A stretch of DNA of 64,000 nucleotides from Candidatus Stackebrandtia faecavium (GCA_019112895.1 DXIM01000078.1:1-64000), one strand, 5' to 3'; shown: positions 43,185 through 52,215, counted from the first letter of the stretch. Notes: generated by a model not told the origin, from the letters alone. Translations and numbers: made by a program.

Positions 43185-44546
43185 ATGTCGCGCATGCTGG
43201 AAGAACTCCGAAACGCTCTCGGCACTGACGCCGTTATCACCGACCCCGACATCCTGGCGACTCATGCACGAGACGAAGCGGGACTGTGCGAGTCCGGCAT
43301 CCCGTCCGTCCTCGTCCGCCCCGCCGACACTGCGCAGGTGCAGGAAGTCGTGCGGATCGCGGGACGGCACGGGGTGCCGATCGTGCCGCAGGGCGCGCGC
43401 ACTGGGCTGTCCGGTGCCGCGAACGCCATCGACGGCTGCATCCTCCTGTCGACTCAAGTCATGAACCAGATCCTCGAAATCGATCCCGTGAACCGTCTCG
43501 CAGTCGTGCAGCCGGGCGTCGTGAACGCCGATATTTCCCGCGCGACCTCCGAATACGGCCTGCGCTACGCGCCCGACCCGGGCTCGTTCGAATCGTCGAC
43601 GATCGGTGGCAACGTCGCGACGAATGCCGGCGGCATGTGCTGCGTGAAATACGGGGTCACCAGCGAATACGTGCTCGAGCTCGAAGTGGTCTTGGCCGAC
43701 GGCAACGTGCTGCGATGCGGGCATCGCACGGCCAAAGGCGTCGCCGGGTACGACCTGGCGCGGTTGTTCACCGGTAGCGAAGGCACGCTCGGCATCATCA
43801 CCGAAATCACGGTGCGGCTGCAGCCGACACCACGCGAAGCGTTGACTCTGGCGGCGGTGTTCCCGTCCACGGCCGCCGCGGGCCGCGCTGTCACCGCGAT
43901 CACCGCGGAAGGGCTCGTGCCGAGCCTGATGGAGCTGCTCGACCGGGTCCATTTGCGCGCCATCGAGGACTACCAGCCCATGGGGCTCGACACGAAGGCC
44001 GCCGCCTTGCTATTGGCCGCCAGCGACTCCGGTATCGACACGGACCTGGATCGAATCGCGCAGCTGTGCGACGAATCGGGGGCCTCCGAGGTCTATCAGG
44101 CGACCGATGCAGCCGAAGCGGACGCGCTGTTGGCTGCGCGCCGCTTGGCCTACCCTGCTGTCGAGCAGCTGGGCACGGTCATCGTCGATGACATCGCGGT
44201 GCCGCGGTCGAAACTGGCGGAAGCGCTCGATGGCGTAGCGGCCGCCGCGAAACGGCACAGCGTCTTGATCGGCGTCATCGCGCACGCCGGCGACGGCAAT
44301 CTGCACCCGAACATCATCGTCGACGCGACGAACCCCAGCAGTGTCGAATCGGGTCGCGCCGCGTTCGACGAGATCATGGAGCTCGCGTTTTCGCTCGGCG
44401 GGACCTGCACCGGCGAACACGGTGTTGGCCTGCTCAAACGCGAATGGTTGGCCGAAGAAACCGGCGAGGTCGGTATGCGGGTACAGCGCGCCATCAAAAA
44501 CGCGCTCGACCCGAACGGCGTCTTGAACCCGGGCAAGGTCGTCTAG
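43185..44546 (+). CDS. glcD: FAD-linked oxidase, glycolate oxidase subunit D-like
   Basis: A 453-residue flavoenzyme of the VAO/FAD_binding_4 family. The FAD-binding half has GVPIVPQGARTGLSGAANAI and DPGSFESSTIGGNVATNAGG, followed by GYDLARLFTGSEGTLGIIT. The C-terminal FAD-oxidase_C domain ends with the conserved GTCTGEHGVGLLKREWL, DPNGVLNPGKV. It should oxidise an alpha-hydroxy acid such as glycolate or D-lactate. No glcE/glcF partner is present; the sugar kinase gene starts two bases after its stop, suggesting a joint transcript. Confidence 0.9.
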   Translation: MSRMLEELRNALGTDAVITDPDILATHARDEAGLCESGIPSVLVRPADTAQVQEVVRIAGRHGVPIVPQGARTGLSGAANAIDGCILLSTQVMNQILEIDPVNRLAVVQPGVVNADISRATSEYGLRYAPDPGSFESSTIGGNVATNAGGMCCVKYGVTSEYVLELEVVLADGNVLRCGHRTAKGVAGYDLARLFTGSEGTLGIITEITVRLQPTPREALTLAAVFPSTAAAGRAVTAITAEGLVPSLMELLDRVHLRAIEDYQPMGLDTKAAALLLAASDSGIDTDLDRIAQLCDESGASEVYQATDAAEADALLAARRLAYPAVEQLGTVIVDDIAVPRSKLAEALDGVAAAAKRHSVLIGVIAHAGDGNLHPNIIVDATNPSSVESGRAAFDEIMELAFSLGGTCTGEHGVGLLKREWLAEETGEVGMRVQRAIKNALDPNGVLNPGKVV

Positions 44547-44548
44547 CT

Positions 44549-45481
44549 GTGAGCGGTGTCGCGGTGCTCGGCGAGTCGGTCGCCGACGCGTTCACCACTG
44601 CCGACACCGCGGGCGCGCGACTCGGTTTCGAGGTCTCGGCTGGCGGCAGCCCCGCGAATACTGCGGCCGCGCTGGCGCGGCTCGGTACGCACACGCACTA
44701 CGTTGGACGGTTCTCTCGGGGCACGCTTGGTCGTTTCTTGCGGCGTCGACTCATCGATGCCGGGGTCGACGTCTCGGCGAGCGTCGACGGACCGCAGCCG
44801 TCCACTTTGGCCCTCACCTCGCTGACCGACGGGGTCGCCGACTACGAGTTCTACGCCGCAGGCACCGCCGATTGGCAATGGGACGCCGCCCAGACTGGAA
44901 TGGCGAGCCGGGTGAGCGTCGACGCTGTGCATTCGGGCTCGCTCGCCTTGGCAATCGAGCCTTCGGCCACCGCCATTGCGCAGGTTTTGTCCGCGCAACG
45001 CGGGCACGCGACGATCACGCTGGATCCGAATGCCCGCCCGAGTCTGGTGAGCGTGCAGCAGTATCGGCAGCGTTTCAGCGACTGGGTGGATCTCGCGGAC
45101 ATCATCAAAGTCAGCGAAGCCGACTTGGACTACATGTTCGACGACCGCGACCACGCGAAGCTGTGCCGTTCGTGGGTTCAGGCCGGGGTTGGACTGGTCG
45201 TGGTGACGCGGGGTGAGTCAGGCGCGCACGCATTCCACGGCGGTGAGGTCTACGAGGTCGGTGCCCCGTCCGTCACGGTCGTGGACACGGTCGGGGCGGG
45301 CGACGCGTTCACTGCCGGGCTGCTGCACGGCCTCGATACGCATGGCTGTCTCGGCGGCAGGCTGGAAGATCTCGCACCGTCGACGCTGACGACCGCGCTC
45401 GAAACAGCGACGGCCGTGGCAGCGTACTCGTGTACGCAAGCAGGCGCATACGCGCCGAGCTGGAACGACCTCGGTCGTTAA
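44549..45481 (+). CDS. PfkB-family carbohydrate kinase
   Basis: A 310-residue ribokinase-fold kinase. The N-terminal signature is FEVSAGGSPANTAAALARLG, and the C-terminal one is VVDTVGAGDAFTAGLLHGL with the catalytic Asp. VSEADLDYMF and VVVTRGESGAHAF are also family-typical. It phosphorylates a sugar or nucleoside, probably fructose- or ribose-like; the exact substrate is not visible. The GTG at 44549 gives a start right at VAVLGES and lies two bases after the glcD stop. It converges with the P-loop gene, their ends overlapping by four bases. Confidence 0.88.
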   Translation: MSGVAVLGESVADAFTTADTAGARLGFEVSAGGSPANTAAALARLGTHTHYVGRFSRGTLGRFLRRRLIDAGVDVSASVDGPQPSTLALTSLTDGVADYEFYAAGTADWQWDAAQTGMASRVSVDAVHSGSLALAIEPSATAIAQVLSAQRGHATITLDPNARPSLVSVQQYRQRFSDWVDLADIIKVSEADLDYMFDDRDHAKLCRSWVQAGVGLVVVTRGESGAHAFHGGEVYEVGAPSVTVVDTVGAGDAFTAGLLHGLDTHGCLGGRLEDLAPSTLTTALETATAVAAYSCTQAGAYAPSWNDLGR

Positions 45482-45909
45482 CGGAGCCGGCCCAAGAATT
45501 CGTTCTGGGCGCGGCGGCTTTGCAGCATGACGAGCTGGGCTCGCGGCGCATGATGCGCGATTGTGTTCAGGTCTTGTGCACGCTGCTTTTTCGGGTAGCG
45601 CCATACATATTTCAAGAAACTCCAGGTGATGCGGTCTCGACAGCCCGGGATCCCTTGTTCACGGCGGAGGCGCCGCTTCACGATCCCGCGTAGGCAGCGC
45701 CAGCGGGAAGCGTCGAGGATCCACTGAGGCTGGTCCAGCAGTGCTTCCACCGTGTCACGCCATTGGTTTCGAGGGGTGGGACGCCAGCCGGGCTTCCAGT
45801 AGAGATTGTCCAGGTGCACCAGCGGCAGGTCGGATCGTTTGGAGAGCGCGCGGCTGAACGTTGATTTCCCCGACCCGCTACAACCGACGACCAGGACGCG
45901 GTCGATCAT
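45478..45909 (-). CDS. Adenylate kinase/FlaR-like P-loop NTPase with internal deletion
   Basis: A 143-residue protein. The Walker A loop is VVGCSGSGKSTFSRALS, followed by the family block LPLVHLDNLYWKPGWRPTP. In relatives, a ~20-25-residue stretch (the W-I-x-D-G-N-Y to L-D-x-P block) links QWILDA to SRWRCL. Here the two are joined directly, so the middle of the nucleotide-binding core seems deleted in frame. The C-terminal CRDRITWSFLKYVWRYPKK is normal. The ATG at 45909 overlaps the stop of the upstream membrane-protein gene (ATGA), so the two are coupled. Activity is doubtful. Confidence 0.7.
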   Translation of the reverse strand: MIDRVLVVGCSGSGKSTFSRALSKRSDLPLVHLDNLYWKPGWRPTPRNQWRDTVEALLDQPQWILDASRWRCLRGIVKRRLRREQGIPGCRDRITWSFLKYVWRYPKKQRAQDLNTIAHHAPRAQLVMLQSRRAQNEFLGRLR

Positions 45910-46832
45910 TTGGCGGCGTTCTTGCACGCCGGCATCGTACGGCGGCCGATCTCAGCCCCCACGTACGCTCCGGCCGCCGCCACGAGCGTGGCGGACGCCA
46001 AACTCGCGGCGTTTCCGAAGAAGAAAGTCTGCTCAATGAGGCAAGCCAGCACGTAAGCCAGAAACATCAGCCCCGGACCGCTCGCCGATGCCAGCAACGG
46101 CAGCGGCACCGCGGGCGGCAGCAACCGGCCGCGGACCTGACGTGCGCCCCAACCGTAGAAAACGCTCGCGACGCCCAACCCGACCCCGGCAACGAAAGCG
46201 ATCACACACAGCAGCACGCGGGCTTGCAGCACCCGGTCGTCCGCCGCCCAGGCTTCGCCGGGATCGAGATGCCCCAGCACCGGCGGGCGAGTCATGCCGC
46301 GAAAAGCAAGCAGCAGCAGGAGCCAGCCGCACACCTGCCACAGCACAATGCTCCACGTCATGGCGCGGGATTTGACGGTGGCTATCGCAAAAACCGTGCC
46401 GAGGGCCAGACCGATGCACACCAAAACCATGGCGCGGAGCTGAGAGATGCCGCCGCCGTACATTTTCGCCCAGGCGGCGATCGCCGTCGACACCGGAACC
46501 GCCAGAAACGCCCCGCAGGCGGCTATCGCCGGCAGGCCGTAGCGTTTACGCCGACCGACATTGATTTGGAGTACCAGTCCCGGTATTGCCGCGCCGATTG
46601 CGACCGCGGCGGCCGGCAGCCAGATAATGAGGGATGCCTCGTTGACGGTCGCGGCAAGGCTTTCATGACCCATCCCCCGCCACGCTAGGAGCCCTGTCCA
46701 TTGGGCGAACAAGAGTTGGCCCACACCTAGCAACGCTGCGCTGATCGCAGCACAACTTGCGGCGACGGCCCTTTGATCCCGGCGACGGAAATCCCGGGGC
46801 GGCGTCCCCGTCGACTGCCCGACGTCCGACAT
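45906..46832 (-). CDS. Uncharacterised multi-pass membrane protein
   Basis: A 308-residue protein with about eight apolar segments in the body (for example AVAASCAAISAALLGVGQLL, SLIIWLPAAAVAIGAAIPGL, MVLVCIGLALGTVFAIATV, VLLCVIAFVAGVGLGVASVF). I do not recognise the family. A short polar N-terminus precedes the first segment. The ATG at 46832 is preferred to that at 46871, but neither has a strong ribosome-binding site. Its stop overlaps the start of the P-loop gene, so both are made together. Function unknown. Confidence 0.65.
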   Translation of the reverse strand: MSDVGQSTGTPPRDFRRRDQRAVAASCAAISAALLGVGQLLFAQWTGLLAWRGMGHESLAATVNEASLIIWLPAAAVAIGAAIPGLVLQINVGRRKRYGLPAIAACGAFLAVPVSTAIAAWAKMYGGGISQLRAMVLVCIGLALGTVFAIATVKSRAMTWSIVLWQVCGWLLLLLAFRGMTRPPVLGHLDPGEAWAADDRVLQARVLLCVIAFVAGVGLGVASVFYGWGARQVRGRLLPPAVPLPLLASASGPGLMFLAYVLACLIEQTFFFGNAASLASATLVAAAGAYVGAEIGRRTMPACKNAAK

Positions 46833-47335
46833 GCGAATAAATCTCGCATAACCGCGGCAACCGAAGGACACGCTCGCATCACGGTTGTGACACGATCGCC
46901 CAAACCGGCCGAAACGGACTTAGGCATAGAAAACCCCGCCGTGGTATTTGCCCGAGTACCACGGCGGGGAAAAGAGGAGAGGATCCACTTTTTTAATTAG
47001 CGCCGGGGTGAACCGTGCCCGTTGGTTCACCCCGGCGGCGGTGCCCCCAGAGTCGTTCCGCGTTAAGCGGTTCGGATGCCCGAGCCGAAGCGCTTAACTT
47101 TGTCGGCGTGACCGGAACTGATTTTTACTATGGGAGGCACTCCTGAATCTGGGCTTGAGGTCGGCTGTGAATTACCTGAGAATCCAGATTTTCGCGCACA
47201 ACCACCACACCGCCCACGCCATTTTCGCAGTTCAGCGCCTTGATATCGCGGAAAAGATGGCTCAGAAAAATTTCGAAAAATTTGTTCCCGGCCTGACGAG
47301 TCGTGGGTGGCTACGCCGCCTCGTATCATCGAAGC
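46833..47335. other. Intergenic region with two large inverted repeats
   Basis: No supported gene is seen in 503 bases. CCCCGCCGTGGTA (46934-46946) pairs with TACCACGGCGGGG (46957-46969), and read on the - strand this stem is followed by TTTT. CGCCGGGGTGAACC (47001-47014) pairs with GGTTCACCCCGGCG (47024-47037) with no T-run after it. The region should hold the promoters of the divergent membrane-protein and fur genes; the first stem suggests an unannotated - strand transcript entering from the right. Confidence 0.5.
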
Positions 47336-47764
47336 ATGTCCGGACAGGCGCCGAATCTGGCGGAAGTACTGCGTGCTCGGGGACTGCGTGTCACCGCGCA
47401 ACGGCAACTGGTGCTCGACACGGTCAGAGAGTCCGGGCATTCCACGGCCGAACAGATCCACGAGAACATCAGCGCACACGTCAGCGGCGTGAACATCACC
47501 ACCGTGTACCGCACCCTGGACCTGCTGGAAAGCCTGGGACTCGTGGCACACACGCATCTGTCCCACGGCGCGCCGGTCTATCACCTCGCCGGGGACCGCG
47601 GCCACACGCACCTGGTGTGTCACCGTTGTGGCGAAGTCGACGAAGTGTCGCCGGAAGTCTTTTTCGATGTTCGGCGTTACCTTCAGCAAGAGCGCGGATT
47701 CGAGCTGGATATCGGCCACGTCGCGCTGTTTGGGACCTGTGCAGCATGTGGGGAAGGCGAATAA
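47336..47764 (+). CDS. Fur-family metalloregulator
   Basis: A 142-residue Fur-family repressor. The winged helix is at ~residues 8-85 (NLAEVLRARGLRVTAQRQLV, HVSGVNITTVYRTLDLLESLG). The metal sites follow: HLAGDRGHTHLVCHRCGEVDEV and HVALFGTCAACGEGE, which provide histidines and two CxxC knuckles. Actinobacterial members next to ygfZ include the nickel regulator Nur of Streptomyces, so Nur is one candidate; Fur or Zur cannot be excluded. The ATG at 47336 starts just before the domain. ygfZ begins immediately after its stop. Confidence 0.9.
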   Translation: MSGQAPNLAEVLRARGLRVTAQRQLVLDTVRESGHSTAEQIHENISAHVSGVNITTVYRTLDLLESLGLVAHTHLSHGAPVYHLAGDRGHTHLVCHRCGEVDEVSPEVFFDVRRYLQQERGFELDIGHVALFGTCAACGEGE

Positions 47765-48820
47765 GTGAAATCGGTACTGCTCAACCGGCCGAAAGCCGTC
47801 GCTAAAGACGACGAGTCCATGACACCGTGGCATTTCGGTGACCCGCTGCGCGAGCAACGGAAACTGGTCACCGATGGCGCGCTCGTCGACCGAAGCGACA
47901 GGGCAATCATCAAAATCAGCGGCCCCGATCGGCTTTCGTGGCTGCATACGTTGACATCGCAGCATCTGGAGAACCTCGGCGACGACCAGGGAACCCAGCT
48001 GCTTTTCCTATCCCCGAACGGCCATATCGAGTACCACGTCAACGTGTTCAACAGCGGTGAGCAGGGCGCGGTCTGGTTCGACACGGAGCTCGAAACCGCG
48101 GGCGAGCTATGCGACTTCCTGTCGAAGATGAAGTTCTTCTCCGATGTCACGATCGACGACGTCACACAGGACTGGGCGTTGCTGACGTACACGGGCGACG
48201 CGACGCTCGCGCAACCGGAAGTCCTGGAAATCCCTGGACCGAAGTTCTCCCAAGGGGAGTTGCCGAAACAGCCGTCGAGCCTGTATTACGGGGTCACGGG
48301 CGCAGACGGTGGTTTTTCGCGCCGCACCGACGCCCTCGGCGTCGCGACCGTCGACCGGATCGTGCCGCGACAATGGGTCGCGGCCGCAGTCGACGAACTT
48401 CCCGTCTCGGAACTGGCCGGGACCTGGGCTTACGACGTCGTGCGTGCCCACGCGAAAACACCGCAAAAGGGCGTCGACACCGACCACAAGACGATCCCGC
48501 ACGAAATCCCGGCCTGGTTGGCGGCCGCCATCCATCTCGACAAAGGCTGCTACCGCGGCCAGGAGACTGTGGCGCGCGTACACAACCTCGGCAAGCCGCC
48601 CCGCCAGCTCGTGAAACTGCAGCTCGACGGTTCGACGGAACACGCGCCGGAGCCCGGTACCGAGATCGTGCACAACGGCAAGACCGTCGGTCGGATCGGT
48701 ACGGCCGGCCGCCATTACGAGGAAGGCATGATCGCGTTGGCGCTGCTGCGCCGCAACGTGGCCGAGCGGCCAGACGCCGAACTCGAGGTCGACGGCAGCA
48801 CCGCGGTCGTCGATCGGTAG
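47765..48820 (+). CDS. ygfZ: YgfZ/GcvT-domain folate-binding protein
   Basis: A 351-residue tetrahydrofolate-binding protein that supports repair or assembly of Fe-S enzymes such as MiaB. The diagnostic motif is DKGCYRGQETVARVHNLGK with the conserved Cys. Other GcvT-like features are ISGPDRLSWLHTLTSQHLENL and FLSPNGHIEYHVNV. The GTG start directly follows the fur stop, so the two are co-transcribed. The same pair occurs in Streptomyces. Confidence 0.93.
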   Translation: MKSVLLNRPKAVAKDDESMTPWHFGDPLREQRKLVTDGALVDRSDRAIIKISGPDRLSWLHTLTSQHLENLGDDQGTQLLFLSPNGHIEYHVNVFNSGEQGAVWFDTELETAGELCDFLSKMKFFSDVTIDDVTQDWALLTYTGDATLAQPEVLEIPGPKFSQGELPKQPSSLYYGVTGADGGFSRRTDALGVATVDRIVPRQWVAAAVDELPVSELAGTWAYDVVRAHAKTPQKGVDTDHKTIPHEIPAWLAAAIHLDKGCYRGQETVARVHNLGKPPRQLVKLQLDGSTEHAPEPGTEIVHNGKTVGRIGTAGRHYEEGMIALALLRRNVAERPDAELEVDGSTAVVDR

Positions 48821-48830
48821 CCGACGCGGG

Positions 48831-49847
48831 TCAGGCCATGGTGGCCAGGTCCGCTTCCGACACTGCACCGCCGAGGTCTTCTCCGGTGTAGAAACGGGCG
48901 ACCTCGGCCACCGCGTACTCCCCCAGCGCCATCACTTCCCGGCCTTGAGCACCCGCAACATGCGGTGTGACCAGCACGTTCGGCAGCCGCAGCAGCGGGT
49001 GCTGCGCGGGCAACGGTTCCGGATCCGTGACGTCCAGGATCGCGTCGAGGCGGCCGCCCTTGCAGCGTTGAGTCAACGCCTCCGTGTCGACGAGTGAACC
49101 GCGCGACGTGTTGATCAGGACCGCGTCGTCGACCATCAGGTCGAGGCGACGGGCGTCGATCAGGTGACGCGTTTGCGGCAGTTGCGGCGCATGGATGCTG
49201 ACGATGTCGCTGCGTCGACACAATTCATCCAGGTCCACAAGCCTCGCCCCCATCGCGGCGGCCGCGGCGTCATCGCAGTACGGGTCGCTCAGCAACAGTT
49301 CGAGCCCGTGTCCCTCAAGCAGCCGCAGCACACGGCGCCCGATACGCGACGCACCGACGATGCCGACCGTTTTGCCCACGAGGCTTGCGGCGCCGCGCCA
49401 GTCCTCGCTGGGCCATTGGCCTTGCTGCGCGTAGCGTCCCGCCCCGGACAGCGCCCGTTTACCGGCCAACACGACCATCGCGTAGGTGTATTGAGCCACG
49501 GGTTCGGCGTTGGCGTCGGCGGCGCTCGACACCGCGATGCCGCGCCGCCACGCTTCGGCCGGCACGTGATGTTTCACTGTTCCCGCCGCGTGCGCGATCA
49601 GTTCGAGCCGCGGCATCCGGTCCAGGACTTCGGGCGTCAGCATCGGGCAGCCCCAACCGGTGATCAGGAACCGTGCCTGCGCCAACGCGTCGCCACCGGC
49701 GTCGAAATCGGTGATGCACTCGCCGATATCGACATCGGCGATGCGCCGGAGCCGGGCGACAGCGGCGTCACTGAAAGCCTGTTGACGCGCGTAGGCGTTC
49801 ATCGCGAGATAGCCACGCGGTTGCTCGGGATCGTCGGCGATGCTCAC
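48831..49847 (-). CDS. D-isomer-specific 2-hydroxyacid dehydrogenase
   Basis: A ~338-residue NAD-dependent dehydrogenase of the D-hydroxyacid family. The Rossmann loop is GKTVGIVGASRIGRRVLRLL with the acidic acceptor in LLLSDPYCDD. The catalytic region has NTSRGSLVDTEAL (Arg), DVTDPEPLPAQHPL (Glu) and VTPHVAG (His). The substrate is unknown; some such enzymes act on sugar-derived hydroxyacids. The GTG at 49847 has a GAGGGCGG site and is preferred to the GTG at 49865, which overlaps the stop of the upstream gene. It converges with ygfZ. Confidence 0.88.
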   Translation of the reverse strand: MSIADDPEQPRGYLAMNAYARQQAFSDAAVARLRRIADVDIGECITDFDAGGDALAQARFLITGWGCPMLTPEVLDRMPRLELIAHAAGTVKHHVPAEAWRRGIAVSSAADANAEPVAQYTYAMVVLAGKRALSGAGRYAQQGQWPSEDWRGAASLVGKTVGIVGASRIGRRVLRLLEGHGLELLLSDPYCDDAAAAAMGARLVDLDELCRRSDIVSIHAPQLPQTRHLIDARRLDLMVDDAVLINTSRGSLVDTEALTQRCKGGRLDAILDVTDPEPLPAQHPLLRLPNVLVTPHVAGAQGREVMALGEYAVAEVARFYTGEDLGGAVSEADLATMA

Positions 49848-49857
49848 GTTGCCGCCC

Positions 49858-50664
49858 TCAATCACGGTGCACCGGAGTCAGGGACAAGGCCCTGCGCGTC
49901 GCCGGGTGCTGTGCGGCTTGGCCCGTCTTCTCACGTTGCGCACACATGTCCGCGAGCACGTCGTAGGCGGCGCGCCCGATGAGTTCGACCAGTTCGGCCT
50001 CGTAGCTGCGGTAGAGCGGTTCGGCGCCGACGTGCGCCTGCGGGGATGTCGTACACCACCAGTCGAATTCGTGGCCACCGCTGCCCCAGGCACGCCTGTT
50101 GAACTCACCGATCCAGGTCACTTCGGTCACGGTTTCGTCGGCGTGCTCGATCGTCGAGAAGTCGCGTTTGATCGGCACCTGCCAACACACTTCCGGCTTG
50201 TACTCGAGCGGGTGGACGCCGTCGCGCAGCGCTTGCGCGTGCAATGCGCAGCCGGTTCCGCCTTCGAACCCCGGCCGGTTGTGAAAGATGCAGGCGCCGT
50301 CGACGGTCGTGGTCTTGCGCGAATGTTCCTCTTCGCCGTCCTCGCCTTCGAGTACGTCTTCGACGATGCTGGCGGTTTTACGGCGGTAGTTCTGCCACGT
50401 CTGCGGCGTGAGCTTGCGCACGATTTTCTTGACGCGCCGTTCATCGTCCATATCGGTGAAATATGCGCCATGGAGGCAGCAACCGTCTTCGGGCTGTTCG
50501 GCATCGATCCCCGGGCAACCGTTCCCGAAAATGCAGGTCCACCGCGACAGTAGCCACGTGGTGTCGGCTCTGATCAGGGTCTCGGAGTCGTCCGGGTCGC
50601 GAAACTCGATCCACTCCCGTGGGAAATCCAGTTCCGTCTCAGCCAGGTGTTCGGCTTCAGTCAC
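49858..50664 (-). CDS. Cys-rich conserved protein (YkgJ-like cluster pattern)
   Basis: A 268-residue cytoplasmic protein with conserved cysteines: WTCIFGNGCPGID, DGCCLHGAYF, GACIFHNRPGFEGG, GCALHAQAL and KPEVCWQVP. The spacing resembles zinc/iron-chelating cysteine-cluster (YkgJ-type) proteins, here in an actinobacterial version of unknown function. The C-terminal part has WWCTTSPQAHVGAEPLYRSY. It overlaps or abuts the dehydrogenase gene downstream and is divergent from the isomerase gene, with only 44 bases between the starts. Confidence 0.7.
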   Translation of the reverse strand: MTEAEHLAETELDFPREWIEFRDPDDSETLIRADTTWLLSRWTCIFGNGCPGIDAEQPEDGCCLHGAYFTDMDDERRVKKIVRKLTPQTWQNYRRKTASIVEDVLEGEDGEEEHSRKTTTVDGACIFHNRPGFEGGTGCALHAQALRDGVHPLEYKPEVCWQVPIKRDFSTIEHADETVTEVTWIGEFNRRAWGSGGHEFDWWCTTSPQAHVGAEPLYRSYEAELVELIGRAAYDVLADMCAQREKTGQAAQHPATRRALSLTPVHRD

Positions 50665-50708
50665 ATCCTCAACCTTACGCGTCAGATTTCGATCGATATC
50701 CTGGCGGA

Positions 50709-51509
50709 ATGGCCGATGCCTCAGTGCCAGTGCTGCTTTCCACGACTGCCGTTTACCCGGAGCCGACCGCGGTAGCGTTCGAGCTCGCCGCGGACCTCGG
50801 TTACGACGGTGTCGAGGTCATGGTGTGGACCGATGCGGTCAGCCAGAACCAGGAGACGCTGGCGACACTAGTCGATCACTATCAGATACCTGTGGGTTCC
50901 GTACACGCTCCTTGCCTGCTTATGACGCAACGAGTCTGGAGCAAGAACCCGTGGGAGCGACTGCGGCGTGCCGCCGTGATGGCTGAACGTCTCGGCGCAC
51001 CGACGGTCGTGATCCACCCGCCGTTCGCGTGGCAGCGGGGCTACGGTCGCGTGTTCCCGCAGGGACTGGAGAAAATGCGGGAACGGTTCCCGAACCTGCG
51101 TTTCGCGGTCGAGAACATGTACCCGCTCAAATTGGCGAAACGGGGTTTCGTGCCATACGCGCCCCATTGGGACCCGACCGATCCGGGATACGACGACTAC
51201 ACGCTCGATCTGTCGCATTGCGCGGCTTCCGGCACGGACGCCCTCGAGTTGGCCGAACGCATGGGTGACAACCTCACCCACGTGCATTTGGGTGACGGTT
51301 CGACGCAGGGACGTGACGAGCACGCGGTCCCGGGACGCGGGAACCAGCCGTGCGGTGAGCTGTTGCAGCAGCGTTCGCGGCGCAACCACGATTTTTCGGT
51401 CGCCGTCGAGGTATCGACCCGAAAATCGGGCGGCCGCGCGGTTCGGGAGCAAGATTTGAACGAATCACTGCAGTTCGCGCGCAAACATCTCGGGCAAACC
51501 CCCGAATAG
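50709..51509 (+). CDS. Sugar phosphate isomerase/epimerase (TIM barrel)
   Basis: A 266-residue AP-endonuclease-2-like TIM-barrel protein. Family strands are seen in ADLGYDGVEVMVWTD, GSVHAPCLLM, APTVVIHPPFAW, LRFAVENMYPLK and THVHLGDGST, with metal ligands His, Glu, Asp and His at strand ends. It may isomerise or epimerise a sugar phosphate; the substrate is unknown. The ATG at 50709 is chosen because it begins the barrel; the 30 codons before it are not conserved-looking. A copy of the dispersed palindromic motif lies 12 bases after its stop. Confidence 0.82.
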   Translation: MADASVPVLLSTTAVYPEPTAVAFELAADLGYDGVEVMVWTDAVSQNQETLATLVDHYQIPVGSVHAPCLLMTQRVWSKNPWERLRRAAVMAERLGAPTVVIHPPFAWQRGYGRVFPQGLEKMRERFPNLRFAVENMYPLKLAKRGFVPYAPHWDPTDPGYDDYTLDLSHCAASGTDALELAERMGDNLTHVHLGDGSTQGRDEHAVPGRGNQPCGELLQQRSRRNHDFSVAVEVSTRKSGGRAVREQDLNESLQFARKHLGQTPE

Positions 51510-51515
51510 GCGGGC

Positions 51516-51540
51516 GCGGGCATGTTACGGACATACCCGC
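51516..51540. repeat. Dispersed palindromic motif, copy 5
   Basis: CATGTTACGGACAT (51521-51534) is flanked by GCGGG and CCCGC, so the whole can form a hairpin. It lies between the isomerase stop and the convergent CGNR gene. Confidence 0.55.
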
Positions 51541-51560
51541 CGCCCACCGAACCGCGACAG

Positions 51561-52088
51561 TTACACCGCGGCCGCTTCCTTTTTGCGTGCCCGATGCGCC
51601 GCTACGTGCGAACGGGTCGCGCACCGTTCCGAACAGAAACGACGGCAATTGTTCGACGAAGTGTCGAGGTAGACGTTCCTGCAGCGGGCGTCCGCACAAA
51701 CCCCGAATCGGTCGCCTTTATACCGGCACAACCACGCCGACAACCCCCAGGCCGCACCGGCGACGAACTCGGAAGCGACCGACGAGCTACGACCCGTCAC
51801 GTGCATGTGCCAGTCCGTCGAGTTGTGCCCCGAGATGCGCGGTTGCACCGGGAACTGTTGCAAAAGCGTGTTGAGGATCTCCACGGCGCCGGGATCGTCG
51901 CCGCCCTGTCCTTTTTCGAAGACCTCACGGAATTTGCGCTGCACGCGACGAAGCACAGTCAGGTCGCGTTCCGTGGCGCGTTTGGTCCACCAGATTCGGT
52001 CGCCGAAGAACACGCGCAACGCAGCCATGTCGCTAAGATCGGCATTAACAAGATCGGCCCCTGTTTGAGCGTAGGCATCAAAGTCCAC
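51561..52088 (-). CDS. CGNR zinc-finger regulator with ABATE-like domain
   Basis: A 175-residue protein. The N-terminal ~120 residues match the ABATE stress-response-like domain (DFDAYAQTGADLVNADL, AALRVFFGDRIWWT, WHMHVTGRSSSVASEFVAGAA). The C-terminal zinc finger reads RFGVCADARCRNVYLD and CSERCATRSHVAAHRARK, with SNNCRRF at the site normally written S-x-N-x-x-R-R-F. These actinobacterial proteins are thought to be transcription regulators of stress genes. It is convergent with the isomerase and divergent from the proline dehydrogenase gene. Confidence 0.85.
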   Translation of the reverse strand: MDFDAYAQTGADLVNADLSDMAALRVFFGDRIWWTKRATERDLTVLRRVQRKFREVFEKGQGGDDPGAVEILNTLLQQFPVQPRISGHNSTDWHMHVTGRSSSVASEFVAGAAWGLSAWLCRYKGDRFGVCADARCRNVYLDTSSNNCRRFCSERCATRSHVAAHRARKKEAAAV

Positions 52089-52215
52089 GCATCAAAGGTA
52101 AACAATTCTTCGACGAGTAACCAAGAGCCGTACGCACGGCCCTTACTGAAGTTTGATCTTCAACACGGCCCGCCCGCTGTACGCAGGGTGGCGATTTGGC
52201 GATACGCTCGCAGCC

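Noticed and set aside
47001..47037. Intrinsic terminator
   Set aside because: Strong stem but no T-run after it on either strand; kept only as an inverted repeat.
47063..47965. 300-codon - strand ORF across fur and ygfZ
   Set aside because: Antisense to two well-supported genes. Its last ~25 codons lie outside fur, but no usable start or ribosome-binding site supports them alone.
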